Origin: Fodinibacter sp963747405
GTDB lineage: Bacteria > Actinomycetota > Actinomycetes > Actinomycetales > Dermatophilaceae
NCBI GenBank assembly: GCA_963747405.1
Contig: CAVVFG010000006.1
Location: forward strand, 161,328 to 225,327
Reading direction: 5' to 3'
Length of the DNA stretch: 64,000 bases
Made by a program: the position numbers and the translations under genes. The notes under the pieces were generated by a model. That model was given only the letters and a program-made list of their open reading frames with translations, did not search any database and was not told the origin of the DNA. Shown here piece after piece: positions 8,282-15,962 of this stretch; position 1 is the stretch's first letter, and each line of letters begins with the position of its first letter.

Positions 8282-9115
8282 TCAGACCCGCGCCGTGTCC
8301 TTGCTCATCCGCCAGGCCGCCCCGAGCACGAAGACGGCGAGCCAGCCGACCACGTTCACCACGGCGTACCAGGGCAGGTCCTGGGTCAGTGGCGCCCGGG
8401 ACACCTCGGCGACGCCGTACATCGGTGTCCAGTAGGCGATGTCGCGCACCAGGGGGCTCCACGAGTCGAGCGGCACGAACAGCCCGCCGAGGAAAGCGAG
8501 CAGGGCCAACCCGGGGCCGAGCACCTGCATGACGTTCTCGCCCGGCACGAGGTAGCCGACGAACACGCCGAGCGCAGCGAACGTCATCACGCACCCGAGC
8601 GACAGCAGGCCGCACTTGACCCAGACGTCGAACGGCATCGACGGCTTGCCCTGCACCGCCCCGACGAGGTTGACGGCGAGGATGGCCACCCCGCCCATCA
8701 CGAGCGCCACGAACGCCTTGACCACGATGTACGCAGCCGGCTGCAAGGGGGTCAGCCGCAGCTGGCGCGACCAGCCGAGCGCCCGCTCGACGGACACCCC
8801 CGCCCCGACGGAGGCCGCGATCAGCGCTCCGCCGTACATCGCCATCGAGACCATGATGTACGCGGACACGTTGCCGACGCCGACGCTCTGCTGCCCCTGG
8901 CTGCCCGAGCCGAAGACGAAGAACATCGCGGTGGGGAACACGAGGGTGAAGATGATCGTGCGGCGGTTGCGCAGCATCCGCAGCATCTCGATACGCAGCA
9001 GGGTGGCGTTGAACCCACCCATCGGCGGCACCCGGCGGCTGGTGGGGTCGACGGATGCCGTCGTGCCGCCGGCGGGAGTGGCGTGGCTGGGCGAGCCGGC
9101 CGGGACGGCGGTCAT
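8282..9115 (-). CDS. ABC-2 type exporter permease, operon 1
   Basis: 277 residues, about six membrane helices after a roughly 45-residue cytoplasmic start (LRIEMLRMLRNRRTIIFTLV leads into helix 1). AALGVFVGYLVPGENVMQVLGPG and GGLFVPLDSWSPLVRDIAYW are typical of the ABC-2 fold. It pairs with the ATPase gene upstream, overlapping it by 4 bp (ATGA, 9112-9115). Together they should form an exporter of a drug, lipid or peptide; the substrate is not evident. Confidence 0.85.
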   Translation of the reverse strand: MTAVPAGSPSHATPAGGTTASVDPTSRRVPPMGGFNATLLRIEMLRMLRNRRTIIFTLVFPTAMFFVFGSGSQGQQSVGVGNVSAYIMVSMAMYGGALIAASVGAGVSVERALGWSRQLRLTPLQPAAYIVVKAFVALVMGGVAILAVNLVGAVQGKPSMPFDVWVKCGLLSLGCVMTFAALGVFVGYLVPGENVMQVLGPGLALLAFLGGLFVPLDSWSPLVRDIAYWTPMYGVAEVSRAPLTQDLPWYAVVNVVGWLAVFVLGAAWRMSKDTARV

Positions 9116-10068
9116 CGCAGGGCTCCTTCGTTCTCGCGGTCGGCCGGGTCGCTCCCGGCCGCAGTGGGGTCGGCCGTGGTGCGGCCGGTGAGGCTGAGGA
9201 AGGCGTCCTCCAGCCCGTGGGTGGTGATCTCGAGGTCGCGGGCGTCGGTGCCGGTGAGCAGGTGGCGCGCCACCAGGTCGCTGTCCTGGGTTCGCACGTA
9301 GACCTGCTCGCCGCGCACCTCGACGTGCTCGACCCCGGGCAGCCGGGTCAGGGCGTCGACGTCGGGCCCGGCGAGGGTGGCGCGCACCGTGCGACCCGAG
9401 GCGAGCGCCTTGATCTCGCTGCCGGTGCCGTCGGCGACGATGCTGCCGTTGCTGATCAGGATGATCCGGTCGGCGTAGAGGTCGGCCTCCTCGAGGTAGT
9501 GCGTCGCGAAGAGCACCGAGCGGCCCTGCCGCGCGTCCTCGCGGATCGCCCCCCAGAACGACCGGCGGCCCTCCACGTCCATCCCCGTGGTCGGCTCGTC
9601 GAGCAGCAGCAGGGCCGGGTCCGACAGCAGCGCCATCGCGAACCGCAGCCGCTGCTGCTCACCGCCCGAGCACTTGGCCACCTTGCGGCCCGCGATCTGG
9701 GTGATGCCCGCGCTGTCGAGGACGGCATCCACCGGCTTGGTGTCGGCGAACAGGCTGGCGGTGTACTGCACCGTCTCGCGCACGGTGAGGTCCTTGAGCA
9801 GGCCGCCGGTCTGCATCACGGCGGCGACCAGGCCGCGCGCGATCGCGGCCCGCGGCGCCATGCCGAAGACCTCGACCTCGCCCGAGGTCGGTCGCGACAG
9901 GCCGAGCACCATGTCGATCGTGGTGGTCTTGCCTGCGCCGTTGGGGCCGAGGAAGGCCACCATCTCACCGGGCTGGATCTGCAGGTCGATCTCCCGGACC
10001 GCGTGCACGTCACCGAAGTACTTGGTGACCCCGCCGAGTCGCACGGCGGCAGTGGTGGGTGTGGTCAT
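9112..10068 (-). CDS. ABC exporter ATP-binding protein, operon 1
   Basis: 318 residues. Walker A GPNGAGKT is at residues 41-48, a Q loop follows at VMQTGG, the signature is CSGGEQQR (Cys in place of the usual Leu), Walker B is ALLLLDEPTTGMD and the switch His is in FATHYLEEAD. The C-terminal extension of about 100 residues is typical of DrrA-like ATPases. First gene of a four-gene operon with permease, kinase and response regulator. CATGCT lies 6 nt before the ATG, suggesting a leaderless transcript, and the perfect inverted repeat at 10111-10133 is centred 54 bp upstream. Confidence 0.88.
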   Translation of the reverse strand: MTTPTTAAVRLGGVTKYFGDVHAVREIDLQIQPGEMVAFLGPNGAGKTTTIDMVLGLSRPTSGEVEVFGMAPRAAIARGLVAAVMQTGGLLKDLTVRETVQYTASLFADTKPVDAVLDSAGITQIAGRKVAKCSGGEQQRLRFAMALLSDPALLLLDEPTTGMDVEGRRSFWGAIREDARQGRSVLFATHYLEEADLYADRIILISNGSIVADGTGSEIKALASGRTVRATLAGPDVDALTRLPGVEHVEVRGEQVYVRTQDSDLVARHLLTGTDARDLEITTHGLEDAFLSLTGRTTADPTAAGSDPADRENEGALR

Positions 10069-10110
10069 GGTTCCAGCATGGCCGCCGCGGAGCCGTCCGA
10101 CGCGGGCCGC

Positions 10111-10133
10111 CTGTCACGGCGGGTCCGTGACAG
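10111..10133. promoter_or_regulatory. Inverted-repeat operator before ABC operon 1
   Basis: CTGTCACGG, 5-bp spacer CGGGT, CCGTGACAG is a perfect 9-5-9 inverted repeat. A third TGTCA half-site follows at 10135-10139, making a second overlapping palindrome TGACAGATGTCA. The centre lies 54 bp upstream of the ATPase start, where an activating NarL-type regulator would bind just upstream of a -35 region. Binding by the operon's own regulator is inference. Confidence 0.55.
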
Positions 10134-10220
10134 ATGTCATCGGTGCCGGTCACGCGCCGCGCCCCCGCAGCGGCGCACCCGGGCGCCGTGGCGACCTCCC
10201 GGCATCCATGCGGTGGTTTG

Positions 10221-10245
10221 ATTTACATAGGCTTCCTATGTAAAT
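10221..10245. promoter_or_regulatory. Perfect palindromic operator overlapping the marR-MFS promoter
   Basis: ATTTACATAGG, 3-bp spacer CTT, CCTATGTAAAT is a perfect 11-3-11 palindrome in otherwise GC-rich DNA. It spans the gap between TTGATT (10218-10223) and TAAATA (10241-10246), which are 17 bp apart as -35 and -10. The ATG of the MarR gene at 10254 lies 7 nt after the -10. Its position and symmetry fit MarR autorepression by occlusion of the promoter. Confidence 0.75.
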
Positions 10246-10253
10246 ATCGAGGG

Positions 10254-10706
10254 ATGAGCCCGACCGACGCCCTGGCCGACGAGCTGCTGCGCAGCGCCGC
10301 CCGCCTCTCGCGCTGGGCGTCGCGGCACGCCGACCTCGACATGCCGTACGCCCAGGCCCGCGTGCTCGCCCTCGTCGACGACCTGGGGCCGGCCCGGGTG
10401 ACCGCGCTCGCGACGGCCGACGACTGCAGCCAGCCGTCGATGACCGCCCAGGTGCTCCGGCTCGAGGCCGACGGTCTCGTGGCACGCACCCCCGACCTCG
10501 CCGACGCCCGGGCGACCCTGGTCGAGCTCACCGCCCACGGTGCCGCGACGCTCGCCGGCCTGCGCCGTGCGCGCGGTGCCGCCCTCGCCCCCGTGCTGGA
10601 TGCCGTGCAGCCCGATGCCGGGCGGCTGCGTGACGCCGTCGCCCTGCTCGGCGAGCTGCTCGAGGCAACGCAGCACCACCCGACTGCCCACCGGAAGGAC
10701 ACCTGA
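10254..10706 (+). CDS. MarR family transcriptional regulator
   Basis: 150 residues with the MarR winged helix: LADELLRSAARLSRWASRHA (dimer helix), TALATADDCSQPSMTAQVLR (recognition region) and VARTPDLADARATLVELT (the wing, ADARATLV in place of the common DRRxxxV). It precedes an MFS exporter by 3 bp. The ATG at 10254 is used because a -10 (TAAATA) ends 7 nt upstream; a leaderless start would explain the absent Shine-Dalgarno. It most likely represses its own operon through the palindrome at 10221-10245. Confidence 0.85.
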   Translation: MSPTDALADELLRSAARLSRWASRHADLDMPYAQARVLALVDDLGPARVTALATADDCSQPSMTAQVLRLEADGLVARTPDLADARATLVELTAHGAATLAGLRRARGAALAPVLDAVQPDAGRLRDAVALLGELLEATQHHPTAHRKDT

Positions 10707-10709
10707 ACC

Positions 10710-11909
10710 ATGTGGCGCCAGCCCAAGACCGTCTGGAGCGTCGCCTTCGCGTGCGTCGTCGCCTTCATGGGGATCGGCTTGGTCGACCCCATCCTCAAGC
10801 CCATCGCCGAGGAGCTGGGGGCGTCACCGTCGCAGGTGTCGCTGCTCTTCACGAGCTACATGGCCGTGATGGGCGTCGCCATGCTCGGCACCGGATGGGT
10901 GTCGAGCCGGATCGGCCCGAAGCGCACCCTGCTGCTCGGCCTGACCGTGATCATCCTGGGCGCGGGGCTGGCCGGCACCCAGGACACCATCGCCGGCGTC
11001 GTCGGCTGGCGCGCCGTGTGGGGGCTGGGCAACGCCCTGTTCATCGCCACCGCGCTGGCCACCATCGTGCGCGCCGCCCGCGGGTCGGTGGCGCAGGCGA
11101 TCATCCTCTACGAGGCGGCCCTCGGCCTCGGCATCGCCGCCGGCCCCCTGCTCGGTGGGGTGCTGGGCGGGATCTCGTGGCGCTGGCCGTTCTTCGGCGT
11201 CAGCGCGCTGATGCTCGTCGCCCTGGTCACCACCTGGCTCACCCTGCCCGACGCCCGGCCCGACACGCCGCCGACGTCGTTGGGCGCCCCCCTGCGGGCG
11301 CTGCGGCACCGGGGGCTGGCCACGGTGGCCGTCACCGCGCTGCTCTACAACGTCGGCTTCTTCACCCTGCTGGCCTTCACCCCGTTTCCGCTCGACCTGT
11401 CGGCGCACGGCACCGGCCTGGTGTTCTTCGGCTGGGGGCTGTTCCTGGCGATCGCGTCGGTGCTCGTCGCGCCGTGGGTGCAGCGCCACATCGGCACCGT
11501 GGCCGGCATCGTCGTCGCGCTGGTCGGCTTCGCACTGGTGCTGGCGGCGATGGCGGTGTGGACCGACTCCAAGGCAGTGCTCGTCGTGGGCGTGGTCGTC
11601 GCGGGAGGCTTCCTCGGCGTCAACAACACCCTGATCACCGAGACCGTGATGACCGTGTCGCCGGTAGAGCGCGGGGTGGCCTCGGCGGCCTACAGCTTCG
11701 TCCGGTTCACCGGCGGTGCCGTGGCGCCGTACCTGGCCGGCAGGCTCGGCGAGACGTCGGTGCACCTGCCGTTCTGGGTGGGGTCGGCGGCCGTGCTGGC
11801 CGCCGTGGCCGTGTTGCTCACGGGCCGGGCGTTTCTCGGCGGCGTCGACTCCGAGCTGGAGCCGGTCGGGTCCGTCGAGGAGGCCCGGGCCGTCACCATC
11901 GGCACCTGA
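10710..11909 (+). CDS. MFS exporter controlled by MarR
   Basis: 399 residues, twelve predicted helices. The MFS loop 2-3 signature appears as GWVSSRIGPKRTLLLG at about residues 62-77, and motif C as LGLGIAAGPLLGGVLGG, which marks antiporters of the drug:H+ type. The gene follows marR by 3 bp in one operon, so the regulator probably senses the exported compound. A short C-terminal tail rich in Glu/Val ends the protein. Confidence 0.85.
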   Translation: MWRQPKTVWSVAFACVVAFMGIGLVDPILKPIAEELGASPSQVSLLFTSYMAVMGVAMLGTGWVSSRIGPKRTLLLGLTVIILGAGLAGTQDTIAGVVGWRAVWGLGNALFIATALATIVRAARGSVAQAIILYEAALGLGIAAGPLLGGVLGGISWRWPFFGVSALMLVALVTTWLTLPDARPDTPPTSLGAPLRALRHRGLATVAVTALLYNVGFFTLLAFTPFPLDLSAHGTGLVFFGWGLFLAIASVLVAPWVQRHIGTVAGIVVALVGFALVLAAMAVWTDSKAVLVVGVVVAGGFLGVNNTLITETVMTVSPVERGVASAAYSFVRFTGGAVAPYLAGRLGETSVHLPFWVGSAAVLAAVAVLLTGRAFLGGVDSELEPVGSVEEARAVTIGT

Positions 11910-12167
11910 CGCCGCGTGGGTCTTGCCTCGGGCGGGGACGCGGTTGCCCTGGCGACCACTTCCGCACTCGAGGCTGGGAACGGAGCGGGTCGCGGGCTGA
12001 GGTGGCCGCCACGGCATCCGCACGCCCCGGCATCACCCACGGCGCTGACATCACCGACGGCCCCGACTCATTGCGGATCTTCACCCGATGGGCCGCGGGT
12101 TCGGGAGGAACGTTCGCAAGAAGTCGGCAGATGCCGCTTGCGGATCCGCAAGAAGTCGGGATGCCGC
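11910..12167. other. Intergenic region with a repeated CGCAAGAAGTCGG motif
   Basis: The convergent gap between the MFS and soxR genes holds two near-identical units, CGCAAGAAGTCGGCAGATG at about 12116-12134 and CGCAAGAAGTCGGGATG at about 12148-12164. They flank a perfect 16-bp palindrome CTTGCGGATCCGCAAG (12137-12152). It may act as a terminator or be the remnant of a repeat element. Confidence 0.4.
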
Positions 12168-12623
12168 TCAGTCGTCGCGAGCCGCAGCCGGCCAGCGCTG
12201 CGGCCCGCTCCCTCGTGCGCCCAGCTCGTCGTCGAGGTTGTACACCGGGCAGGCCCGCAGCGACAGGCAGCCGCAGCCGATGCACGAGGCGAGGCCGTCC
12301 CGCACGACGGTCATCGCCTCGATCCGGTCGGTGAGCAGGTCGTGCCAGCGTCGCGACATCCGTGACCAGTCGCGCTTGGTGGGCGGGTGGTCGACGGGCA
12401 GCGTGGCCAGCGCGTCCCCCACCTCGGCGAGGGTGAGACCGAACCGCTGGGCGGCCCGCACCACGGCGATACGGCGAAGGACGTGCCGTTCGAAGCGGCG
12501 CTGGTTGCCGCTGGTGCGAACCGACGACACCAGGCCGCGCTGCTCGTAGAAGCGGACGGTGGCGACCGACACCCCGGACCGGGTCGCCACCTCGCCTATC
12601 GTGAGCAGGTCGTGTCGGTCCAC
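12168..12623 (-). CDS. soxR: Redox-sensitive transcriptional activator SoxR
   Basis: 151 residues from the GTG at 12623. The MerR-type HTH (LTIGEVATRSGVSVATVRFY) is followed by the SoxR-like SSVRTSGNQRRFERHVLRR and the dimer helix. Four cysteines at 114, 117, 119 and 125 (CIGCGCLSLRAC) match the CX2CXCX5C ligand set of the [2Fe-2S] cluster, which senses redox-cycling compounds. The frame is open further upstream, but the GTG gives the family's usual N-terminus. The divergent promoter region contains an almost ideal SoxR box (12647-12664), so the MFS gene at 12680 is the likely target. In actinobacteria SoxR typically controls exporters and oxidoreductases rather than soxS. Confidence 0.92.
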   Translation of the reverse strand: MDRHDLLTIGEVATRSGVSVATVRFYEQRGLVSSVRTSGNQRRFERHVLRRIAVVRAAQRFGLTLAEVGDALATLPVDHPPTKRDWSRMSRRWHDLLTDRIEAMTVVRDGLASCIGCGCLSLRACPVYNLDDELGARGSGPQRWPAAARDD

Positions 12624-12646
12624 GAGGCCGACCGTAGTCGACTTGA

Positions 12647-12664
12647 CCTCAAGTGCACTAGAGG
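12647..12664. promoter_or_regulatory. SoxR box
   Basis: CCTCAAGT-GC-ACTAGAGG is an 18-bp dyad that departs from symmetry at one position per arm and closely matches the enterobacterial box CCTCAAGT..ACTTGAGG. It begins within a TTGACC -35 (12643-12648). A possible -10 (GAGGAT, 12668-12673) is 19 bp away, the long spacer expected for MerR-family activation, and the ATG at 12680 follows 6 nt later. Confidence 0.85.
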
Positions 12665-12679
12665 TTTGAGGATGGGGAC

Positions 12680-14191
12680 ATGACGACCTCGGGGACCGCC
12701 GGATCGACCGCACCGACTGCCGCCGCACCGGCCCCCACAGCCTCCGTTACCTCGGCCACTGCCCCACCGGCACGCGTCGCACCGGCACGCGTCGCACCGG
12801 CGACCATCGACGGAGCGCCGGTGCGGCTGCTCGCGCGCGCCAACCTGCCGGTCGTGGTGGGCGTGGTCGCGCTGGTCACGCTGGCGGCCTTCGAGAACCG
12901 CGCCGTCAGCACCATCCTTCCCACGCTGGTGCGCGAGCTCGACGGCTGGACCCTGTTCGGCGCCTCGACCGGGGCGACTCTCGTGACCTTCACCATCGCC
13001 ATGGCGTGGTCGGGGTCGTGGACCGATCGGGCCGGCCCGAGACCGGTGCTGTTGTGGGGCATGGCGGCGTTCGTCGTGGCCCAGGTCGTGTCGGGCCTGG
13101 CGCCGACCATGGCGGTGTTCGTCGCCGGCCGCGCCGCGTCGGGGGCGGCCGAGGCGCTCATCGACACGGCCCTGATGGTGCTCGTCGCCCAGGCACTGCC
13201 CGAGGCTTTGCGCGCGAAGATCTTCGCGTCGTTCGCCGCCGCGTGGATCCTCCCGTCGCTCCTCGGGCCCAGCCTGGCCGGCGCGATCGACGCCCTGTGG
13301 GGCTGGCGCCTCGTCTTCGTCGCACCCCTGCTCGTCGTCCCCGTGGCCCTGCTCCTCCTGCGCCCGGCACTGCGCCGCACCCACGCGGGCGGGGCGTCGG
13401 CAGCCGGCGCCGACACCACGGCCTCCGACCGTCGGCGGGTGGTCGCCGCGCTGCTGCTCGCCGCAGGGCTGGCCGTGACGACGTTCTCGGCGCCGCTGCT
13501 GTCCGACCCGGGCACCCGCCTCGCCGGAGCCGTCGTCATCGGGTCGGGGGCGGTGCTCGTGGTGGTCGGCGGGCTGCGGGCGCTCCCCCACGGCATGGTG
13601 CGGCTGGTTCGCGGCGTGCCGACCGTCATCGCGGTGCGGCTGCTGGTGTCGGCCGCGTTCACGGCGGTGGCCGGCCTCATCCCGCTGATGCTGGTACAGA
13701 CCCGCGACGCGTCGACGGCCGTGGCCGGGGTCTCGCTGTCGGTCACCGGTTGCCTGTGGGCGCTCGGCTCGTGGCTCAACAGCATCGACCGGGTGCAGAC
13801 GGGCATCTCGTCCCCGGCGCGTGCCGAGATCGGCGCCGGGCTCATCGGGCTGGGGTCGCTGGGGCCGGTGCTGCTCTCCCTCGACGTCATCGGGCTCGTG
13901 CCCGGCATGGTGGGCTGGGCGTTCGCGGCACTGGGCATGGGCATCGTCTCGCCGACACTGTCGACCCAGCTGCTCGAGCTCGCGCCGGTGAGCGAGCAGG
14001 GCCGGGTGAGCGCCGCCCAGGGCCTGGCCATCTCCACCGGGGTCGCGCTCACGACCGGTGTGGTCGGCGCGGTGGTCGCGCTGCGCGGGGCCCAGACCGA
14101 CGGCCTGGCGTTCGCGCTGCTGATGGCGGGCGGGGCGGCCTGCGCACTCGGTGCGGCGCTGGCCGCAGGCCGCACGGGGCCCGCCGCCTAG
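12680..14191 (+). CDS. MFS transporter, probable SoxR target
   Basis: 503 residues, about fourteen hydrophobic helices after an Ala/Pro/Thr-rich 45-residue cytoplasmic leader that repeats ARVAP. The MFS motif near helices 2-3 reads GSWTDRAGPRPVLLWG, and ILPSLLGPSLAGAI is the antiporter-type motif C. It is divergent from soxR with the SoxR box between them, so it likely exports redox-active compounds such as phenazines or quinones; that substrate is inference. The stop codon TAG (14189-14191) also forms the first bases of the -10 of the next gene. Confidence 0.82.
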   Translation: MTTSGTAGSTAPTAAAPAPTASVTSATAPPARVAPARVAPATIDGAPVRLLARANLPVVVGVVALVTLAAFENRAVSTILPTLVRELDGWTLFGASTGATLVTFTIAMAWSGSWTDRAGPRPVLLWGMAAFVVAQVVSGLAPTMAVFVAGRAASGAAEALIDTALMVLVAQALPEALRAKIFASFAAAWILPSLLGPSLAGAIDALWGWRLVFVAPLLVVPVALLLLRPALRRTHAGGASAAGADTTASDRRRVVAALLLAAGLAVTTFSAPLLSDPGTRLAGAVVIGSGAVLVVVGGLRALPHGMVRLVRGVPTVIAVRLLVSAAFTAVAGLIPLMLVQTRDASTAVAGVSLSVTGCLWALGSWLNSIDRVQTGISSPARAEIGAGLIGLGSLGPVLLSLDVIGLVPGMVGWAFAALGMGIVSPTLSTQLLELAPVSEQGRVSAAQGLAISTGVALTTGVVGAVVALRGAQTDGLAFALLMAGGAACALGAALAAGRTGPAA

Positions 14192-14200
14192 GTTCGGGGC

Positions 14201-15130
14201 ATGGACCTCAGGATCTTCACCGAACCCCAAGAGGGGGCGACCTACGACGACCTCCTCGCCGTGGCCCGCGCCACCGAGGACCTCGGCTTCGACGGGTTCT
14301 TCCGCTCCGACCACTACCTGCACATGTCCGGCGACGGCGCCCCCGGGCCCACTGACGCCTGGACCACCCTCGCCGGGCTGGCGCGCGACACCAGCCGCAT
14401 CCGGCTCGGGACCCTGGTGAGCGCGGCCACCTTCCGGCAGCCCGGGCCGCTGGCGGTGACCGTCGCCGGGGTCGACCAGATGAGCGGCGGCCGGGTCGAG
14501 CTCGGCCTGGGCGCCGGGTGGTTCGAGCAGGAGCACGCCGCCTTCGGCATCCCGTTCCCGCGACTCGGCGAGCGCTTCGACCGGCTCGAGGAGCAGCTCG
14601 CGGTCATCACCGGCCTCTGGTCGACCCCCGCCGGCTCGACCTTCGAGCACGACGGCCCTCACTACCCGGTGCGGGGGAACCCCGGGCTCGTGGCGACGCT
14701 GCAGCCCGGTGGGGTGCCGATCATCGTCGGCGGCGCAGGCAGGCGGCGCACACCCACCCTCGCCGCCCGCTACGCCGCGGACTTCAACGCCGGCTTCCGG
14801 TCGGTGCGCGACACCGGCCGGCTCTTCGACCAGGTGGATGCCGTGTGCCGCGAGGCCGGCCGCGACCCATCGACGTTGGTGCACTCCGCTGCCCAGGTGG
14901 TGTGCGTGGGCCGCGACCACGCGACCCTGCGCCGGCGAGCCGAGGCGATCGGGCGCGAGGTCGACGAGCTGGTCGCGAACGACATCGCGGGAAGCTTCCA
15001 GCAGGCGCGCGACCGGCTCGGCCGGCTGGCGGAGGTCGGGGCCACGCGGGTCTATCTGCAGGTGCTCGACCTCGCCGACCTCGACCACCTGGCCGACATC
15101 TCCGACGCCCTCTCCGGCACCATCGCCTGA
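14201..15130 (+). CDS. LLM class F420-dependent oxidoreductase
   Basis: 309 residues of the bacterial luciferase-like TIM barrel. Key segments are LRIFTEPQEGATYDDLLAVA, FDGFFRSDHYL, AGLARDTSRIRLGTLVS, MSGGRVELGLGAGWFEQEH, and VPIIVGGAGRRRTPTLAARY. In actinobacteria this TIGR03560-like group uses F420 rather than FMN; that cofactor is inferred from family. The ATG is 6 nt after TAGGTT (14189-14194), a leaderless arrangement. It may form a transcription unit with the 15159 gene, which has its own similar promoter. Confidence 0.85.
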   Translation: MDLRIFTEPQEGATYDDLLAVARATEDLGFDGFFRSDHYLHMSGDGAPGPTDAWTTLAGLARDTSRIRLGTLVSAATFRQPGPLAVTVAGVDQMSGGRVELGLGAGWFEQEHAAFGIPFPRLGERFDRLEEQLAVITGLWSTPAGSTFEHDGPHYPVRGNPGLVATLQPGGVPIIVGGAGRRRTPTLAARYAADFNAGFRSVRDTGRLFDQVDAVCREAGRDPSTLVHSAAQVVCVGRDHATLRRRAEAIGREVDELVANDIAGSFQQARDRLGRLAEVGATRVYLQVLDLADLDHLADISDALSGTIA

Positions 15131-15158
15131 GCGGCGGTCCGCGGGGTAGTTTCGGCGG

Positions 15159-15932
15159 ATGGACACCGTCGACAAGGCCCGAGAGCTGCAGCGCCTGCAC
15201 GCCGACCCCGAGCTGCTGCTGCTCGTCAACGTCTGGGACGTCATCACGGCCAAGGTCGTCGCCGACACACCGGGAACCACCGCACTGGCCACCGCGAGCC
15301 ACTCGGTCGCCGCGGCGCACGGCTACCCCGACGGCGAGCAGATCCCGCGCGACCTGATGATCGAGGCGGTGGGGCGGATCGCCGCCGCCGTCGACCTGCC
15401 CGTCACCGCCGACCTCGAGGCGGGCTACGGCGACCCCGCGGGCACCGTCGCCCGCGCCATCGAGGTGGGCATCGTGGGCGCCAACCTCGAGGACCAGCTC
15501 AAGCCCCTTCCGGATGCCGTGCGCGCGGTCGCGGATGCCGTGGCCGCCGGTGAGCGGGCCGGCATCCAGTTCGTGCTCAACGCGCGCACCGACGCCTTCC
15601 TGTGGGCCGGCGACCGCGACCCGGCCGACGTGCTCGCCGACGCCATCGAGCGTGGCCGGGCCTACCTCGACGCCGGTGCCACCACGTTCTTCGCGCCCGG
15701 GCTGCTCGACGAGGCGACCGTCACGGCCCTGGTCGAGGCGCTGGGGCCCCAGAAGGTCAACCTGATCGGCATCCCGGGGTCGTTGCCGCTCGAGACGATG
15801 CACCGGCTCGGCGTCGCGCGGGTGTCCTACGGCCCGTGGAGCCAGAACGTCGCGCTCACCGCGCTGGCGAACCTGGCCGCCGACGTGCGGGCGGGCGGCG
15901 GCATCCCGGAGAACACCCGCAAGCTCAACTGA
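15159..15932 (+). CDS. Isocitrate lyase/PEP mutase family protein
   Basis: 257 residues of the PEP mutase/isocitrate lyase superfamily. LVNVWDVITAKVV and ALATASHSVAAAHGYPDGE begin the barrel, LPVTADLEAGYGDP holds the Mg-binding Asp/Glu, and VGANLEDQ and FVLNARTDAFL are superfamily motifs. The KKCGH loop of true isocitrate lyase is absent, so carboxyvinyl-type or oxaloacetate-lyase-like chemistry is more likely; the substrate is unknown. TAGTTT (15147-15152) lies 6 nt before the ATG. A strong hairpin (15935-15960) follows the stop. Confidence 0.82.
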   Translation: MDTVDKARELQRLHADPELLLLVNVWDVITAKVVADTPGTTALATASHSVAAAHGYPDGEQIPRDLMIEAVGRIAAAVDLPVTADLEAGYGDPAGTVARAIEVGIVGANLEDQLKPLPDAVRAVADAVAAGERAGIQFVLNARTDAFLWAGDRDPADVLADAIERGRAYLDAGATTFFAPGLLDEATVTALVEALGPQKVNLIGIPGSLPLETMHRLGVARVSYGPWSQNVALTALANLAADVRAGGGIPENTRKLN

Positions 15933-15934
15933 CG

Positions 15935-15960
15935 CCGACCCTCCTCGAGGTGGGGGTCGG
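15935..15960. terminator. Bidirectional hairpin terminator between convergent genes
   Basis: CCGACCC and GGGTCGG arms enclose a second small palindrome (CCTCGAGG). It lies exactly between the stop of the 15159 gene and the stop of purD. There is no U-tract, as is common in actinobacteria. Confidence 0.7.
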
Positions 15961-15962
15961 GG

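Noticed and set aside
12596..15292. Very long open frame (about 900 codons) on the minus strand
   Set aside because: It lies opposite the well-supported MFS and LLM genes and reads as Arg/Gly/His-rich low-complexity sequence; it is an antisense frame of high-GC coding DNA.
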